Below are positions 8,306-17,600 of a stretch of 23,089 nucleotides of DNA, in pieces; positions within the stretch are counted from its first letter, which is position 1, and every line of letters begins with the position of its first letter. The stretch is taken from contig DBBR01000029.1 in the NCBI GenBank assembly GCA_002292325.1, positions 1 through 23,089 of the forward strand, read 5' to 3'. The position numbers and the translations under genes are program-made. Below the pieces are notes generated by a model. That model saw nothing but the letters and a program-made list of their open reading frames with translations. It did no database searches and was not told the DNA's origin. The DNA is from Flavobacteriales bacterium UBA979 (GTDB taxonomy: Bacteria > Bacteroidota > Bacteroidia > Flavobacteriales_D > Sanyastnellaceae).

Positions 8306-8848
8306 ATGACCCGTTTAATCCTTTCTCTGCTAATTGGCACCTTCCTTTGGACAGGATGCTCTTCCGTCACGTTTACCGATCCCATGCCCCTGGGACGACG
8401 AGACCTGGATCACTTTCCTTTGAAATGGCAAGGGAATTGGACCGACGGAGACGAGCTCACCTTGGAGATTTTTCCTCACAAGGTCTTCTTCGAAAGCACC
8501 GAGGAAACGATCCAGCTCGGGGAAAACGCAAAGTTGCGGCGATTTCACGGCTACTTGATCCTCAATCAAAGCCAAGACGAGGACTCCCAGTGGTCCGTGA
8601 TTTTAGGACGACGATGGAAGGACGAAATCCACCTATGGAAATTCAATCAGGATGATGCAGATGCGGTTGCAGTTTGGAACGAAATCCTGACTGCAGAGGC
8701 CATCGAGCAAGTTGGTGTATTGGAAAAACAAACCTATGTGCTCTCACCTGAAAACAACGCGGCCTTTCGGAAACTTTTGACCCAAGGAGGCATCACAGAC
8801 GGGGGCACACTGCAAAGGGTGCTTACACCGGTTTTACCATCGCATTAG
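8306..8848 (+). CDS. Putative lipoprotein of unknown function
   Basis: I do not recognise this 180-residue protein. It starts MTRLILSLLIGTFLWTGCSS, a lipoprotein signal peptide with the probable lipidated cysteine at 18, so it is likely membrane-anchored and periplasmic or outer-membrane. The mature part alternates short hydrophobic and acidic stretches, is Trp-rich (KWQGNWTDGDELTLEIFP) and looks like beta structure. The ATG at 8306 is preferred over the GTG two codons earlier (8300). It lies 10 bases after uppP and is probably cotranscribed with it. Its 3' end overlaps the convergent sod gene by 26 bases. Confidence 0.75.
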   Translation: MTRLILSLLIGTFLWTGCSSVTFTDPMPLGRRDLDHFPLKWQGNWTDGDELTLEIFPHKVFFESTEETIQLGENAKLRRFHGYLILNQSQDEDSQWSVILGRRWKDEIHLWKFNQDDADAVAVWNEILTAEAIEQVGVLEKQTYVLSPENNAAFRKLLTQGGITDGGTLQRVLTPVLPSH

Positions 8849-9581
8849 CAGCTACAACGTCCCAATTGACCAGCGACATAAACGCCGAGATGTAATCCTT
8901 TCGACGGTTTTGGTAATTCAAATAATAGGCGTGTTCCCAAACGTCCATTCCCAATAACGGGGTCCCGGGACGATCAACAATTTGCGACATCAGTGGATTG
9001 TCTTGGTTTGGCGTGCTGGTGACTTCCAGTTGACCTTCGCCATTCCGAATGAGCCAAGCCCATCCGCTTCCAAATCGCTTTGCACCGGCCGTTGCGAAAG
9101 CCTCGTTGAACGCTTCCACAGAACCAAATGAAGATTCAATTTCTTCACGCAATTCACCTTCCGGTGCTGGAGCGCCCCCAGGAGTCAGGGTTCTCCAGTA
9201 CAACGTATGGTTGTAATGGCCTCCCCCATTATTTCGCAGCGCCTTTTGATCCGTTTGGATTGTTCCCAACAAGTCCACGAGCTTCATTCCATCGTACACC
9301 CCGTTGCTCGCGACAATTGCTTTGTTGAGCTTATTGACGTAACCAGCATGATGTTTTCCAAAGTGAATCTCCATGGTTTCCGCATCAATCTGCGGTGCCA
9401 AGGCATCAAATCCATACCCCAAAGCTTCCTGTTCAAACAAAAAAGGACGTGGCTTCATGCCTTTCACTGATGCATTGCCTTCGCGTGTGCGAGAATCGCC
9501 TGATCCGCATCCCATAAACGGCGCAATCAACATGCCCGCACCCGCTGTGCCAGCTAATTTGAGGAAGGTTCTTTTCTTCAT
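8823..9581 (-). CDS. Exported Mn-type superoxide dismutase, putative lipoprotein
   Basis: The 252-residue product is an Fe/Mn superoxide dismutase with an N-terminal export signal. Metal ligands are His73 (EIHFGKHH), His125 (GGHYNHTLYW), Asp213 and His217 (GMDVWEHAYY). The GGHxNH context and Gln193 in NQDNPLM favour manganese. The N-terminus MKKRTFLKLAGTAGAGMLIA resembles a twin-arginine signal with Lys-Arg in place of Arg-Arg, and FMGC (22-25) looks like a lipobox. The enzyme probably acts outside the cytoplasm, against extracellular or periplasmic superoxide. The ATG at 9579-9581 is chosen because it starts the signal peptide; an upstream open stretch of 25 codons overlaps the promoter region. 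It is a single gene, convergent with the lipoprotein gene and divergent from the AsmA-like gene. Confidence 0.92.
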   Translation of the reverse strand: MKKRTFLKLAGTAGAGMLIAPFMGCGSGDSRTREGNASVKGMKPRPFLFEQEALGYGFDALAPQIDAETMEIHFGKHHAGYVNKLNKAIVASNGVYDGMKLVDLLGTIQTDQKALRNNGGGHYNHTLYWRTLTPGGAPAPEGELREEIESSFGSVEAFNEAFATAGAKRFGSGWAWLIRNGEGQLEVTSTPNQDNPLMSQIVDRPGTPLLGMDVWEHAYYLNYQNRRKDYISAFMSLVNWDVVAANAMVKPV

Positions 9582-9622
9582 GCCACAAAGATGCGTCTTC
9601 CACTTCAAACTGTGTACATTCA

Positions 9623-9654
9623 GCACAATGCTTGTGCACGTTGGACCGTTCAAC
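9623..9654. promoter_or_regulatory. Paired operator-like inverted repeats between sod and the AsmA-like gene
   Basis: GCACAA-TGC-TTGTGC (9623-9637) is a perfect 6-3-6 inverted repeat. Two bases later GTTGGA-CCG-TTCAAC (9640-9654) repeats the same 6-3-6 geometry with one mismatched pair. They sit in the 99-base divergent region, so a dimeric regulator bound here could act on both genes. The regulator is not known. Confidence 0.4.
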
Positions 9655-9680
9655 ACTGTAGTTTCGAATGAAGAATTAGA

Positions 9681-12008
9681 ATGAAACGCCTGCGCACCAT
9701 TTTATTGGTCTCCATCCTGTTGGTTCTCGCCTGTGGTGCAGCCGGCATCGCTTGGTTGGTGTCCAACGAGGACCGCCTAACACAGCAACTGCTCCTCGAA
9801 CTTGACCAGAGGTTGCTCACTGACGCGCACATTGAAGCGATCGAATTGGATCTCTGGTCCCATTTTCCGGATGTTTCCCTGGTCTTGAATGGTGTCTGGG
9901 CCTTGGACTCATTTGGGTCCAATGACACCTTAATTCAAGCTGATCAAATTCAGCTCGCATGCAACGCCTTTCAATTATTACGTGGCCAATACGAACTCTC
10001 AGAGCTGAGTATTTCTGACGGTGATTTAAACTTACAAAGCACACAAGATGGCGAGTGGAACACCGCTATTTGGAGGAGTCCGAGCGAAGGATCCTCTTCC
10101 AATGCCTCCTATTCCATTCAGCTTCTGTCGCTTCAACGAACTGCTGTGCGCGTGGACAATCGGCTGGTTCAGATGGATGAGGCCCGTGTGCAAATTGCAT
10201 GGAGCGACTCCGGTGTCTTTGCCGCAGGCAATGGCATCATAGGCCATACCGAGATGCCGGAATTTAAAACGAATAGTTCGGTAGATTGGACCGGTGAATT
10301 CCGATGGAATACGGCATCGGATGCGGTATCAATTTTGCTATCCGATGTTCTTTGGAAGGGTTTGGAGGCACAATTCGATGCGAAAAAAGATTCCGGTCCA
10401 TGGGAGATAGAGGGCCAGGTCAAAGGCGTTTCGCTGACTGCATTTCAAGCACTGGTCACTCTGCCCGAACCATGGAACCAGCTCTCCAGCGAGGCCACCG
10501 CTTATGGTTCACTGACTTGGCAAGACGGTGTTTTTAAATCAAATTGGGTCATTGACTCCCGCACTTGGAAAATCCCTTGGGAAGGTCGCATGGTTGAAGT
10601 GACCGGCGATGCGCGGGTCTGGGTCAAGCACGACGCAGGTCGATGGCGAGCTGATGCGCCTGCTGTTAACCTCCGTTCCAGCGGGTGGGGTTGGACCGGT
10701 GAAATAAACCAAATCGACTTCGAAACGGGCCATTTCCAGGCCATCGGCAAAGGGGAAGTCGATTGGGGGGAATTGGATCGAAGGCTGCTCTCCTCTGAAA
10801 CTGAGTGGCCTGAATCTGGCAAAACGACTTGGGACGGACAAGCGGAAAGGATCATTGCGGGGTGGGCCTTGGAAGGTGCGTTTACAGCTAAAAACATGAG
10901 CGGTGAATGGAAGGGAGCGCCTTGGACTGCCCAAGCAAATGGAGTGATTAACCCGGCTGCAGCATCCTTCAACTCACTGCAAGCCCAATGGGATGGTATC
11001 CAAATCGACGGTCACCTCCAAATCGACGGAATAAACTCAGCGGATAACCAAATGAAGATTGGAGGAAAGCTCCGTGTCCCGGAATGGGCGAGTCAGCCCT
11101 CCGATTCTTCCGAAGTATTCTCCCTGCAGGATCTGCAATTGCCCAAAGGGCTCTCCGTTGACTTAGAGGGTGAGGTAGACCGAGTATCGTATGACAACTG
11201 GACCTTGGACACCGTTCAATTCCGCCTCATTGGAAATCCATTGGAGTGGCGAATTTCAAAGTTTGAAGCTTCCACCCTGGATGGATCTCTGACCGGAGAC
11301 GGCCAATGCTCGTTTGGAACAGATGGCTCCGATGCCACCCTTCTATTCCATCCCCATGTGACGGGTTGTGATCTACCCTCCCTCTTCCAGGCCTTCGATG
11401 ATTTCGATCAGGCTACTCTTCGTTCCGAGCATTTGACCGGAACGCTTCAGGCCGCTGGTTCAGTCCAATTCAATCTCAAACCGAACGGAACATGGGACCC
11501 ATCGAGCTTGGATGTTTTGGGGGCCACTTCCATCGAAAACGGCTCATTGACGGAACTTGAAGCCTTTGCAGAGATTGCTGATTACCTGAGAAGTCACCGC
11601 ATGATGGCTCCTCTAGTTGATCCGGATGACCTTGGTGAGCGCCTTCGCGGAGTTACGTTTGACCACCTGGAATCTCCCGTTTACATCTCCAGAGGAGTTG
11701 TGCAAATCCCTACCGTCGAAATCCGCTCATCTGCCATGAACATTACCCTCGAAGGGCAATACGGTTTTGACTCCTCCATTGATTACACTCTGGGGTTTGC
11801 GATGCGCGACTTACGGTCCGCCCGTGACAGTGAATTTGGGACGATCGAAGACGATGGCCTCGGTCAACAATTTTTCATCTCCATGCAAGGAACCGTCCAA
11901 GACCCGGAATATAGTTGGGACCGAGAAGCTCAAAAAAACCACAGAAAAGAAAATTTTCAGCGCGAAAAAGAACTCCTGAAAGACCTCTTCCGAAAATCAA
12001 CCCCATGA
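9681..12008 (+). CDS. AsmA-like envelope protein
   Basis: This 775-residue protein has one N-terminal membrane helix (about 5-27, ILLVSILLVLACGAAGIAWL) followed by a long beta-rich periplasmic region with repeated short strands, as in the AsmA/TamB superfamily. The C-terminal part (about 590-735) fits the AsmA-like C-terminal region: SIENGSLTELEAFAEIADYL, then a VYISRGVVQIPTVEIRSS block and a membrane-protein-like GQYGFDSSIDYTLGF. The last 35 residues are a charged tail rich in Lys, Glu and Arg. AsmA-family proteins are linked to outer-membrane biogenesis and lipid transport; the exact role here is an inference. A TAGTTTCG sequence (9659-9666) is a 7-of-8 match to the -7 consensus. The stop overlaps the next start by 4 bases (ATGA). 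Confidence 0.82.
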   Translation: MKRLRTILLVSILLVLACGAAGIAWLVSNEDRLTQQLLLELDQRLLTDAHIEAIELDLWSHFPDVSLVLNGVWALDSFGSNDTLIQADQIQLACNAFQLLRGQYELSELSISDGDLNLQSTQDGEWNTAIWRSPSEGSSSNASYSIQLLSLQRTAVRVDNRLVQMDEARVQIAWSDSGVFAAGNGIIGHTEMPEFKTNSSVDWTGEFRWNTASDAVSILLSDVLWKGLEAQFDAKKDSGPWEIEGQVKGVSLTAFQALVTLPEPWNQLSSEATAYGSLTWQDGVFKSNWVIDSRTWKIPWEGRMVEVTGDARVWVKHDAGRWRADAPAVNLRSSGWGWTGEINQIDFETGHFQAIGKGEVDWGELDRRLLSSETEWPESGKTTWDGQAERIIAGWALEGAFTAKNMSGEWKGAPWTAQANGVINPAAASFNSLQAQWDGIQIDGHLQIDGINSADNQMKIGGKLRVPEWASQPSDSSEVFSLQDLQLPKGLSVDLEGEVDRVSYDNWTLDTVQFRLIGNPLEWRISKFEASTLDGSLTGDGQCSFGTDGSDATLLFHPHVTGCDLPSLFQAFDDFDQATLRSEHLTGTLQAAGSVQFNLKPNGTWDPSSLDVLGATSIENGSLTELEAFAEIADYLRSHRMMAPLVDPDDLGERLRGVTFDHLESPVYISRGVVQIPTVEIRSSAMNITLEGQYGFDSSIDYTLGFAMRDLRSARDSEFGTIEDDGLGQQFFISMQGTVQDPEYSWDREAQKNHRKENFQREKELLKDLFRKSTP

Positions 12009-12595
12009 ACGACCAATCCACTCGCTCTGATCTCCTGGCTGCAGTACATGCCGCGTTGCGCTCTTGCCTCGAACAACTGACACATGAGGAGCCCGATTGG
12101 GCGAATATTCACCTGAAAATTGCCGAGTCCCAGCGAGCCTTAGCCGTAGCAGAGCACATCGCATCAAAGGAGTCCACAATGGACAGTCAGATGGCCGAAA
12201 TGATGGAGGATATTGAAATCATCCCGGAAACGGAAATCATTGCCCCGAGCGCCGACACTCCTCGACCAACTGCTCCAATTCAAGAATCCAACGCTCTGGT
12301 GGGAGGAACACCTCCTGCTAGCGGTACTTCCCTCGCTGAAAAACTCAGTGAGCAGCCGCTTGTTGCACTCCAAAACGCTTTGAGCATCAACGACCGTGTT
12401 CGTTTTTCAGCTTTGCTCACAGATGGCGATGTTCCTGAGTTTATTCAGCTATGTGAAGCCGTTGAACGCTGTAGCGACTTTGAACAAGCTCAGCGCTTAT
12501 TGTTGGAATCTACAACCGACGTAGACTGGGAAGATGAGGACCTCGGCGGAGAGGCGTTCTTGACACTTGTTCGCCGTTTATTTGTGGCAGCATGA
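12005..12595 (+). CDS. Conserved Bacteroidota hypothetical protein
   Basis: The 196-residue product has no catalytic motif I recognise. The N-terminal third is helical (LLAAVHAALRSCLEQL), the middle is an acidic, Pro/Ala/Thr-rich linker (about 65-110), and the C-terminal third is helical with ALSINDRVRFSALLTDGDV and WEDEDLGGEAFLTLVRRLF. This C-terminal pattern, with N-D-R-x-x-F followed later by a W-x-x-E region, is one I associate with uncharacterised proteins that are frequent in Bacteroidota. The ATG at 12005 overlaps the stop of the AsmA-like gene (ATGA), and its own TGA overlaps the rsmI start the same way, so the three genes form one coupled operon. The frame is open upstream to 11915, but those codons lie inside the AsmA-like gene and are not needed. 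Confidence 0.8.
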   Translation: MNDQSTRSDLLAAVHAALRSCLEQLTHEEPDWANIHLKIAESQRALAVAEHIASKESTMDSQMAEMMEDIEIIPETEIIAPSADTPRPTAPIQESNALVGGTPPASGTSLAEKLSEQPLVALQNALSINDRVRFSALLTDGDVPEFIQLCEAVERCSDFEQAQRLLLESTTDVDWEDEDLGGEAFLTLVRRLFVAA

Positions 12596-13284
12596 GCGAA
12601 ACCTCGGTTCAACATGGCACCCTCTACCTGATTCCGACACCTGTCGGAAACCTCGGTGACTTCACACCTCGTGCCATCGACGTTTTACGCGAAGTAACCT
12701 TCATCCTTGCCGAGGACACGCGCACAACAAGCAAGCTGACCAACCAATTTGAGATCGACACGCCACTGAAGGCCTTTCATCAGCACAACGAACACAAATC
12801 AACTCCAGGATGGATTCAAGCCCTACAAACGGGCCATTCACTTGCGGTATGCTCTGACGCTGGGACGCCCGGAATCTCAGACCCCGCATTTCTATTGGTT
12901 CGCGCTTGCAGCGAACAGAACATCCCTGTCGTTTGCTTGCCGGGTGCTACAGCCTTTGTACCCGCTTTGGTCGTTTCAGGCATTCCTTGTGATCGGTTCG
13001 TTTTTGAAGGCTTCTTACCTCACAAAAAAGGACGTCAAAAACGATTGACAGCATTGGTTGAAGAAGAGCGGACGGTGGTGTTTTACGAATCTCCTCACCG
13101 CATCGTCAAATTGCTCAAAGAAATCGAATCCCATTGCGGGAGTGATCGATGGGTCGCGTGCTCTCGCGAAATCAGTAAGTTGCATGAACAGACCGTCCGC
13201 GGACCCGCATCCGAGCTAATCGCCTACTTCACTGAGCATGAGCCACGTGGCGAATTCGTAGTGGTGATGGCTGGCAAGCCTTAA
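12592..13284 (+). CDS. rsmI: RsmI, 16S rRNA 2'-O-methyltransferase (C1402)
   Basis: This 230-residue tetrapyrrole-methylase-fold protein matches RsmI (formerly YraL). The N-terminal signature GTLYLIPTPVGNLGDFTPRA is followed by ILAEDTRTTSKLTNQF, the SDAGTPGISDPAFLLV loop, LPGATAFVPALVVSG and FEGFLPHKKGRQKRL, all family hallmarks. It uses S-adenosylmethionine to methylate the ribose of C1402 in 16S rRNA. Its length is on the short side of the family because it ends just after the methylase fold. The start overlaps the preceding stop (ATGA). The stop overlaps the end of the convergent radA by 4 bases. Confidence 0.95.
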   Translation: MSETSVQHGTLYLIPTPVGNLGDFTPRAIDVLREVTFILAEDTRTTSKLTNQFEIDTPLKAFHQHNEHKSTPGWIQALQTGHSLAVCSDAGTPGISDPAFLLVRACSEQNIPVVCLPGATAFVPALVVSGIPCDRFVFEGFLPHKKGRQKRLTALVEEERTVVFYESPHRIVKLLKEIESHCGSDRWVACSREISKLHEQTVRGPASELIAYFTEHEPRGEFVVVMAGKP

Positions 13285-14654
13285 AATAAACGGCCGTGTA
13301 GGTCACTGACCTGGCGAATGCCGATCAGTTCGAGCTCGCTGTCCTTCGGACGCTCAACGTTGCGGGTATGGCCCGAATAAAAGAGCCGCTTCATGCCGAG
13401 TCGACTGGCTTCAGCAATCCGCTGATTCATCCTTGGAACGGGGCGTATTTCACCCGTCAACCCAACCTCTCCTGCAAATGCTGTTCCCCACGGCAAGGGG
13501 ACATCCAATACACTGCTTAAAATCGCCGCTACAACAGCCAAATCAATTGCCGGGTCCTGCATGCGCAGACCTCCGGCCAAATTCAAAAAGACATCCTTCG
13601 TTCCTAACTTGAAACCGCAGCGCTTCTCCAAGACGGCCAATAGCATATTCAGTCGACGCAGGTCAAAACCCGTCCCCGAGCGTTGAGGGGTACCATAAAC
13701 TGCCGTTGACACCAGCGCTTGCACTTCGACCAGCATGGGACGGGCTCCCTCCAGTGCTGCAGAAACAGCCGTCCCGCTCAAACCTTCATCGTCTGATTTT
13801 TGACCGAGCAACGCATCGGATGGATGCTCAACTCCCATCAAGCCCGTACCCCGCATTTCATACAGCCCCAATTCTGCTGTTGTTCCAAAGCGATTCTTGA
13901 CTGCGCGCAACATTCGGTACGCATGGTGTCGTTCTCCTTCAAACTGAAGCACCACGTCGACCATGTGTTCCAACACCTTTGGACCCGCCAATGAGCCTTC
14001 CTTGGTGATGTGACCAACAAAAAACACAGGAACATGGTGTTGTTTCGCGTAGCGCGTAAAAGCCGCTGCAGTCTCCCGTATTTGCGACACTGAACCCGGA
14101 GCAGATTCTACCTCGGGCAAAAACATCGTCTGAATGGAGTCGACAATCACCATGGACGGCTTGTTCGCCTCCAATTCACGCAAAACCGCTTGCGCATCCG
14201 TTTCTGCAAATACATACAAAGATGGAGAAACCTCGCCGAGGCGTTCTGCGCGCATCCGCACTTGTTCTGGGCTTTCCTCTCCTGCGATGTAGAGAATTCG
14301 ACTCGCTTTCTTGGCCATGTGGAGGACGGATTGAAGCATCAAGGTTGACTTACCAATGCCCGGCTCACCGCCCAATAAAATAACGGCTCCAGGAACGACT
14401 CCTTGTCCTAAGACTCGGTCAAGCTCTGCGTCACCTGTTGGAGTTCTTCCAAGCTCCAGCACCTCAACATCTGCAAGCGGCCGAGCCTCTGCTGACTTCA
14501 ATTGCGGGGATTGCCTTCGTTCAGCGGATGAATTGCTCCGAACTGTAAATGCTTCTAACGTGTTCCAAGCCTTGCACGATGGACATTTGCCCACCCATTG
14601 AACCGAATCTTGGCCGCAAGAAGAACAGACATAGTGGGTTTTCGCTTTGGCCAA
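13281..14654 (-). CDS. radA: RadA (Sms) DNA repair ATPase/helicase
   Basis: The 457-residue product is full-length RadA. It has the N-terminal C4 zinc finger (Cys10, Cys13, Cys24, Cys27), Walker A GGEPGIGKST (95-104), Walker B VIVDS (169-173), the RadA-specific KNRFG motif (253-257), and the C-terminal Lon-protease-like domain ending in GEVGLTGEIRPVPR (396-408). RadA helps process recombination intermediates through branch migration. It lies 13 bases after the stop of the secreted T9SS protein gene and has no promoter space of its own in between, so it may be cotranscribed with that gene or use a promoter inside it. Confidence 0.97.
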   Translation of the reverse strand: MAKAKTHYVCSSCGQDSVQWVGKCPSCKAWNTLEAFTVRSNSSAERRQSPQLKSAEARPLADVEVLELGRTPTGDAELDRVLGQGVVPGAVILLGGEPGIGKSTLMLQSVLHMAKKASRILYIAGEESPEQVRMRAERLGEVSPSLYVFAETDAQAVLRELEANKPSMVIVDSIQTMFLPEVESAPGSVSQIRETAAAFTRYAKQHHVPVFFVGHITKEGSLAGPKVLEHMVDVVLQFEGERHHAYRMLRAVKNRFGTTAELGLYEMRGTGLMGVEHPSDALLGQKSDDEGLSGTAVSAALEGARPMLVEVQALVSTAVYGTPQRSGTGFDLRRLNMLLAVLEKRCGFKLGTKDVFLNLAGGLRMQDPAIDLAVVAAILSSVLDVPLPWGTAFAGEVGLTGEIRPVPRMNQRIAEASRLGMKRLFYSGHTRNVERPKDSELELIGIRQVSDLHGRLF

Positions 14655-14667
14655 GTTCCTCGCAGAA

Positions 14668-17600
14668 TCAGTTGCGTAAAATCGTCACATGCCCGCTTTC
14701 CTCAATGCCGCTTGGTAGACGCATGTTGTACCAATACGTTCCTGTTTCGCCATTGTTTGGACGCCAGGCAGCTTCGTTGGTGTAGTTGTTGCTGGAATAG
14801 ATTTCCTGTCCCCAACGATTGTAGATGCGCATGTAAACATTGTCATAGACTTCGAGGCCGTCGATGTGGAAATCTTCATTCATGTCATCGCCATAATCGG
14901 GCGTAAATACATTCGGAATCGTCAACTGACAATAATCGATCACAACATCCCACTCTTGGCGAACACCACCTACAGCACAAGGATTGATTGCTGAACCCAC
15001 CAATTCAATTCCGTATTCCCAACAATTCTGGTTCAAGGTTGAGCTTACCACGGTCATAATATCCACCGGATTGCCAAAGTAAATGATCGTGTCTGGACAC
15101 TCCACCCACCACTCATAATCACCGGCACCATCGATCCAGTCGGTACCATTCCATGTGGTAGCATGCAGCTCAAAATCGTACTCCACTTCGGGACACAACG
15201 TCAAATGCGCATTGTCATCCCCAGGTGCCTCAGATGCAGTGACTTGTCGGTATGGGTTCGTCCATTGCCAATATTCCACCCCATTGTCCTCCACCAGGAA
15301 GGGCTCAGGCTCAATGGCGGGTGGCAATCCGATGTACAGATAAGAGCACACCGTATTGGTCTCACAGCCGTATGGATCCGTATAATCCATGCAAATATCT
15401 TCGCCGTCATACTCACTTCCATCCGCTACCTCCCACGTTAAGTCCGTTGATCCGTCAGGCCATACGACGGTGTATCCATCCGGTAAATCCGGGACCACAG
15501 CCGCCGTGCCATCGCCTAAACAATCAATCGTCATGCTCTCCAACGGTGGTGGAATATCCCCCACGATTGTAATGTTTGCGCATGCCTCTCCTTGACCGCA
15601 CTGATTGGAAACCTCCACACAAAATTCTCCCGTTTCAACCGCAGAATATTCTTCTGCAATTTCACCCGGAATCAAGTTGCCATTGAAGTACCATTCAAAT
15701 TGCAAATCAGGTGTATCTGGGCTCGTTGGATCCAGGTACACGTCTCCGCCTTCACATAGATTTTCGTCCTCCAGACTCGGTTCAGGAGTGTATTGAGAAT
15801 ACAACGGAACTGACGCCGATGCCGAACCACAACCATTGGTAACCACAATGGATGCGTTATATGTTGTGGTATTCGAAAACGAGAATTCATTGAACGCGAC
15901 ATCATCGTCCCCCGGTGCCGACCAGTTCAGCGATGCTGTGCCACCAATGTCTTCAACCTCAGCGTATACCGTTTCTGATTCCCCGTCACATAGCAAATCA
16001 TCAATGACCGTCAATTCAACCGTAGGCTCCTCGGTAATTTCAATTTCATAGCAATAATCTGCTTCACAAACCTCCTCCGAAAAACAAATCTCATAAAGCC
16101 CAAAACTCGTTGGAGAGAACTCTGTATTGTATTCGTCTGTATTCGTGAATGCCCAACCGTCTACCGGAGCAGATTGGCAAGTCCATTCACCAGTTGCAGG
16201 CGAGGCGACACATTCTGATGGAGAAGTAAAAATCGTGCCCGGACCCAGGTCGTTGATTTGAGTCGCATTCAAGAAACCGCAGTTGTAAACAGAAACCGAA
16301 AGCACATCCGAATCGATGGATGCGTCTTCGTAAAAAATAATTTCTATCACATCTCCCGCAACAATGTCCACATCAAACTGCTCGAAAGAGCTGCTAGAAG
16401 TGAGAATGTAATTGTCCTCTCCGTTGATGATCACCTCCAAGTAGCTTCCTCCCCAGCCCGATGATTCGTTGGAACTCATGTAAACAAGCAACGCTCCTTC
16501 TTGTGGGCTTGAATATCCTCCTTCGAAAACAACTGAACTGGGAATCCCGTCGCAAAACGGGTCGATGGTCACCTCTGGAATGTACGAACCAATGGTCTCA
16601 ATGATGAACACCCGTTGTCCTTGGCATCCGTCTTCGTCCGTCACGAGCAGACGGTACGTCCCTGCAGTGAGTTCTGCTCCAGCATCTCCCACATAAGAGA
16701 CCACTTCCCCACCCAATCCATTCCAATCCGCATCCCATTGGTAGATATCATACTCCAGTTGCTCGAGCGAGTCAACCACCACCACAGCGGTTTGACCTGG
16801 ACAAACCGCAGCGGGATCCACAACAACATCTGGCAAAAAGTAAGGGCTTTGATCAACGAAAAACTCCTCAACAACCGTGCATTGATCCAAGTAACCGGTG
16901 ACGAAGAAGGTTCCTCCGTAATTGTAAGTGTTGGTGTTTCCTGGGGTCCCGTTGGACCAGATTATTTCTTCAAAATCGCCTGTTGCGGTAAGTGTCAATT
17001 CTCCGCCTGCGCAAATCGCTGTATTGCCTTCTACCGTCAGTTCTGGAAGAACGATGTCCAAAACCTCAATGATCAAAGTGGTCACTGTTTCCCCAACGGG
17101 CGTGCCATCATCCGTAGCGGTAATGGTAATCTCTTGAATTCCGACGTTTTCAGGCAAAGCCGTGAAAATCCCAGTAATATTCGTCAAATCATCGGCTTCC
17201 GTGATCGTGTAATCCCATCCAGGTAAATCTGTGGACGTCACCGTAATCGTTTGGTTCGGCTCAGGTCCGAGGAAGCTTAGATTCATATCGTACGTGTTCC
17301 CCAAGCACAGAAAAAGGGTGTCACACCCCACATTGGCTGTCGGGAATGGTGCTAAATTTTCGCTGTCCTCCGCTGAGTCCATCACAAAATTTCTGTAGTC
17401 AAGCCAATTCACGCCATCGTCTGCATCGGGTCCTGTTCCCTGAGGTCCGTTATATACATCGTCCAAGGTGTTGAACCTGCCAAACTGCAGGAATGGCCCA
17501 AAATCTGGAGCGGCGTCGATGCCAACTGTTGCTGGGCTGTCCCCACAGCAACCGCTCGAACCTCCAACATCACCGTGTGCCCAATTCATGTCGAGGTAGC

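Noticed and set aside
16615..17226. Plus-strand reading frame of 203 codons opposite the T9SS protein gene
   Set aside because: It is antisense to a well-supported secreted-protein gene, with no start signal or recognisable domain.
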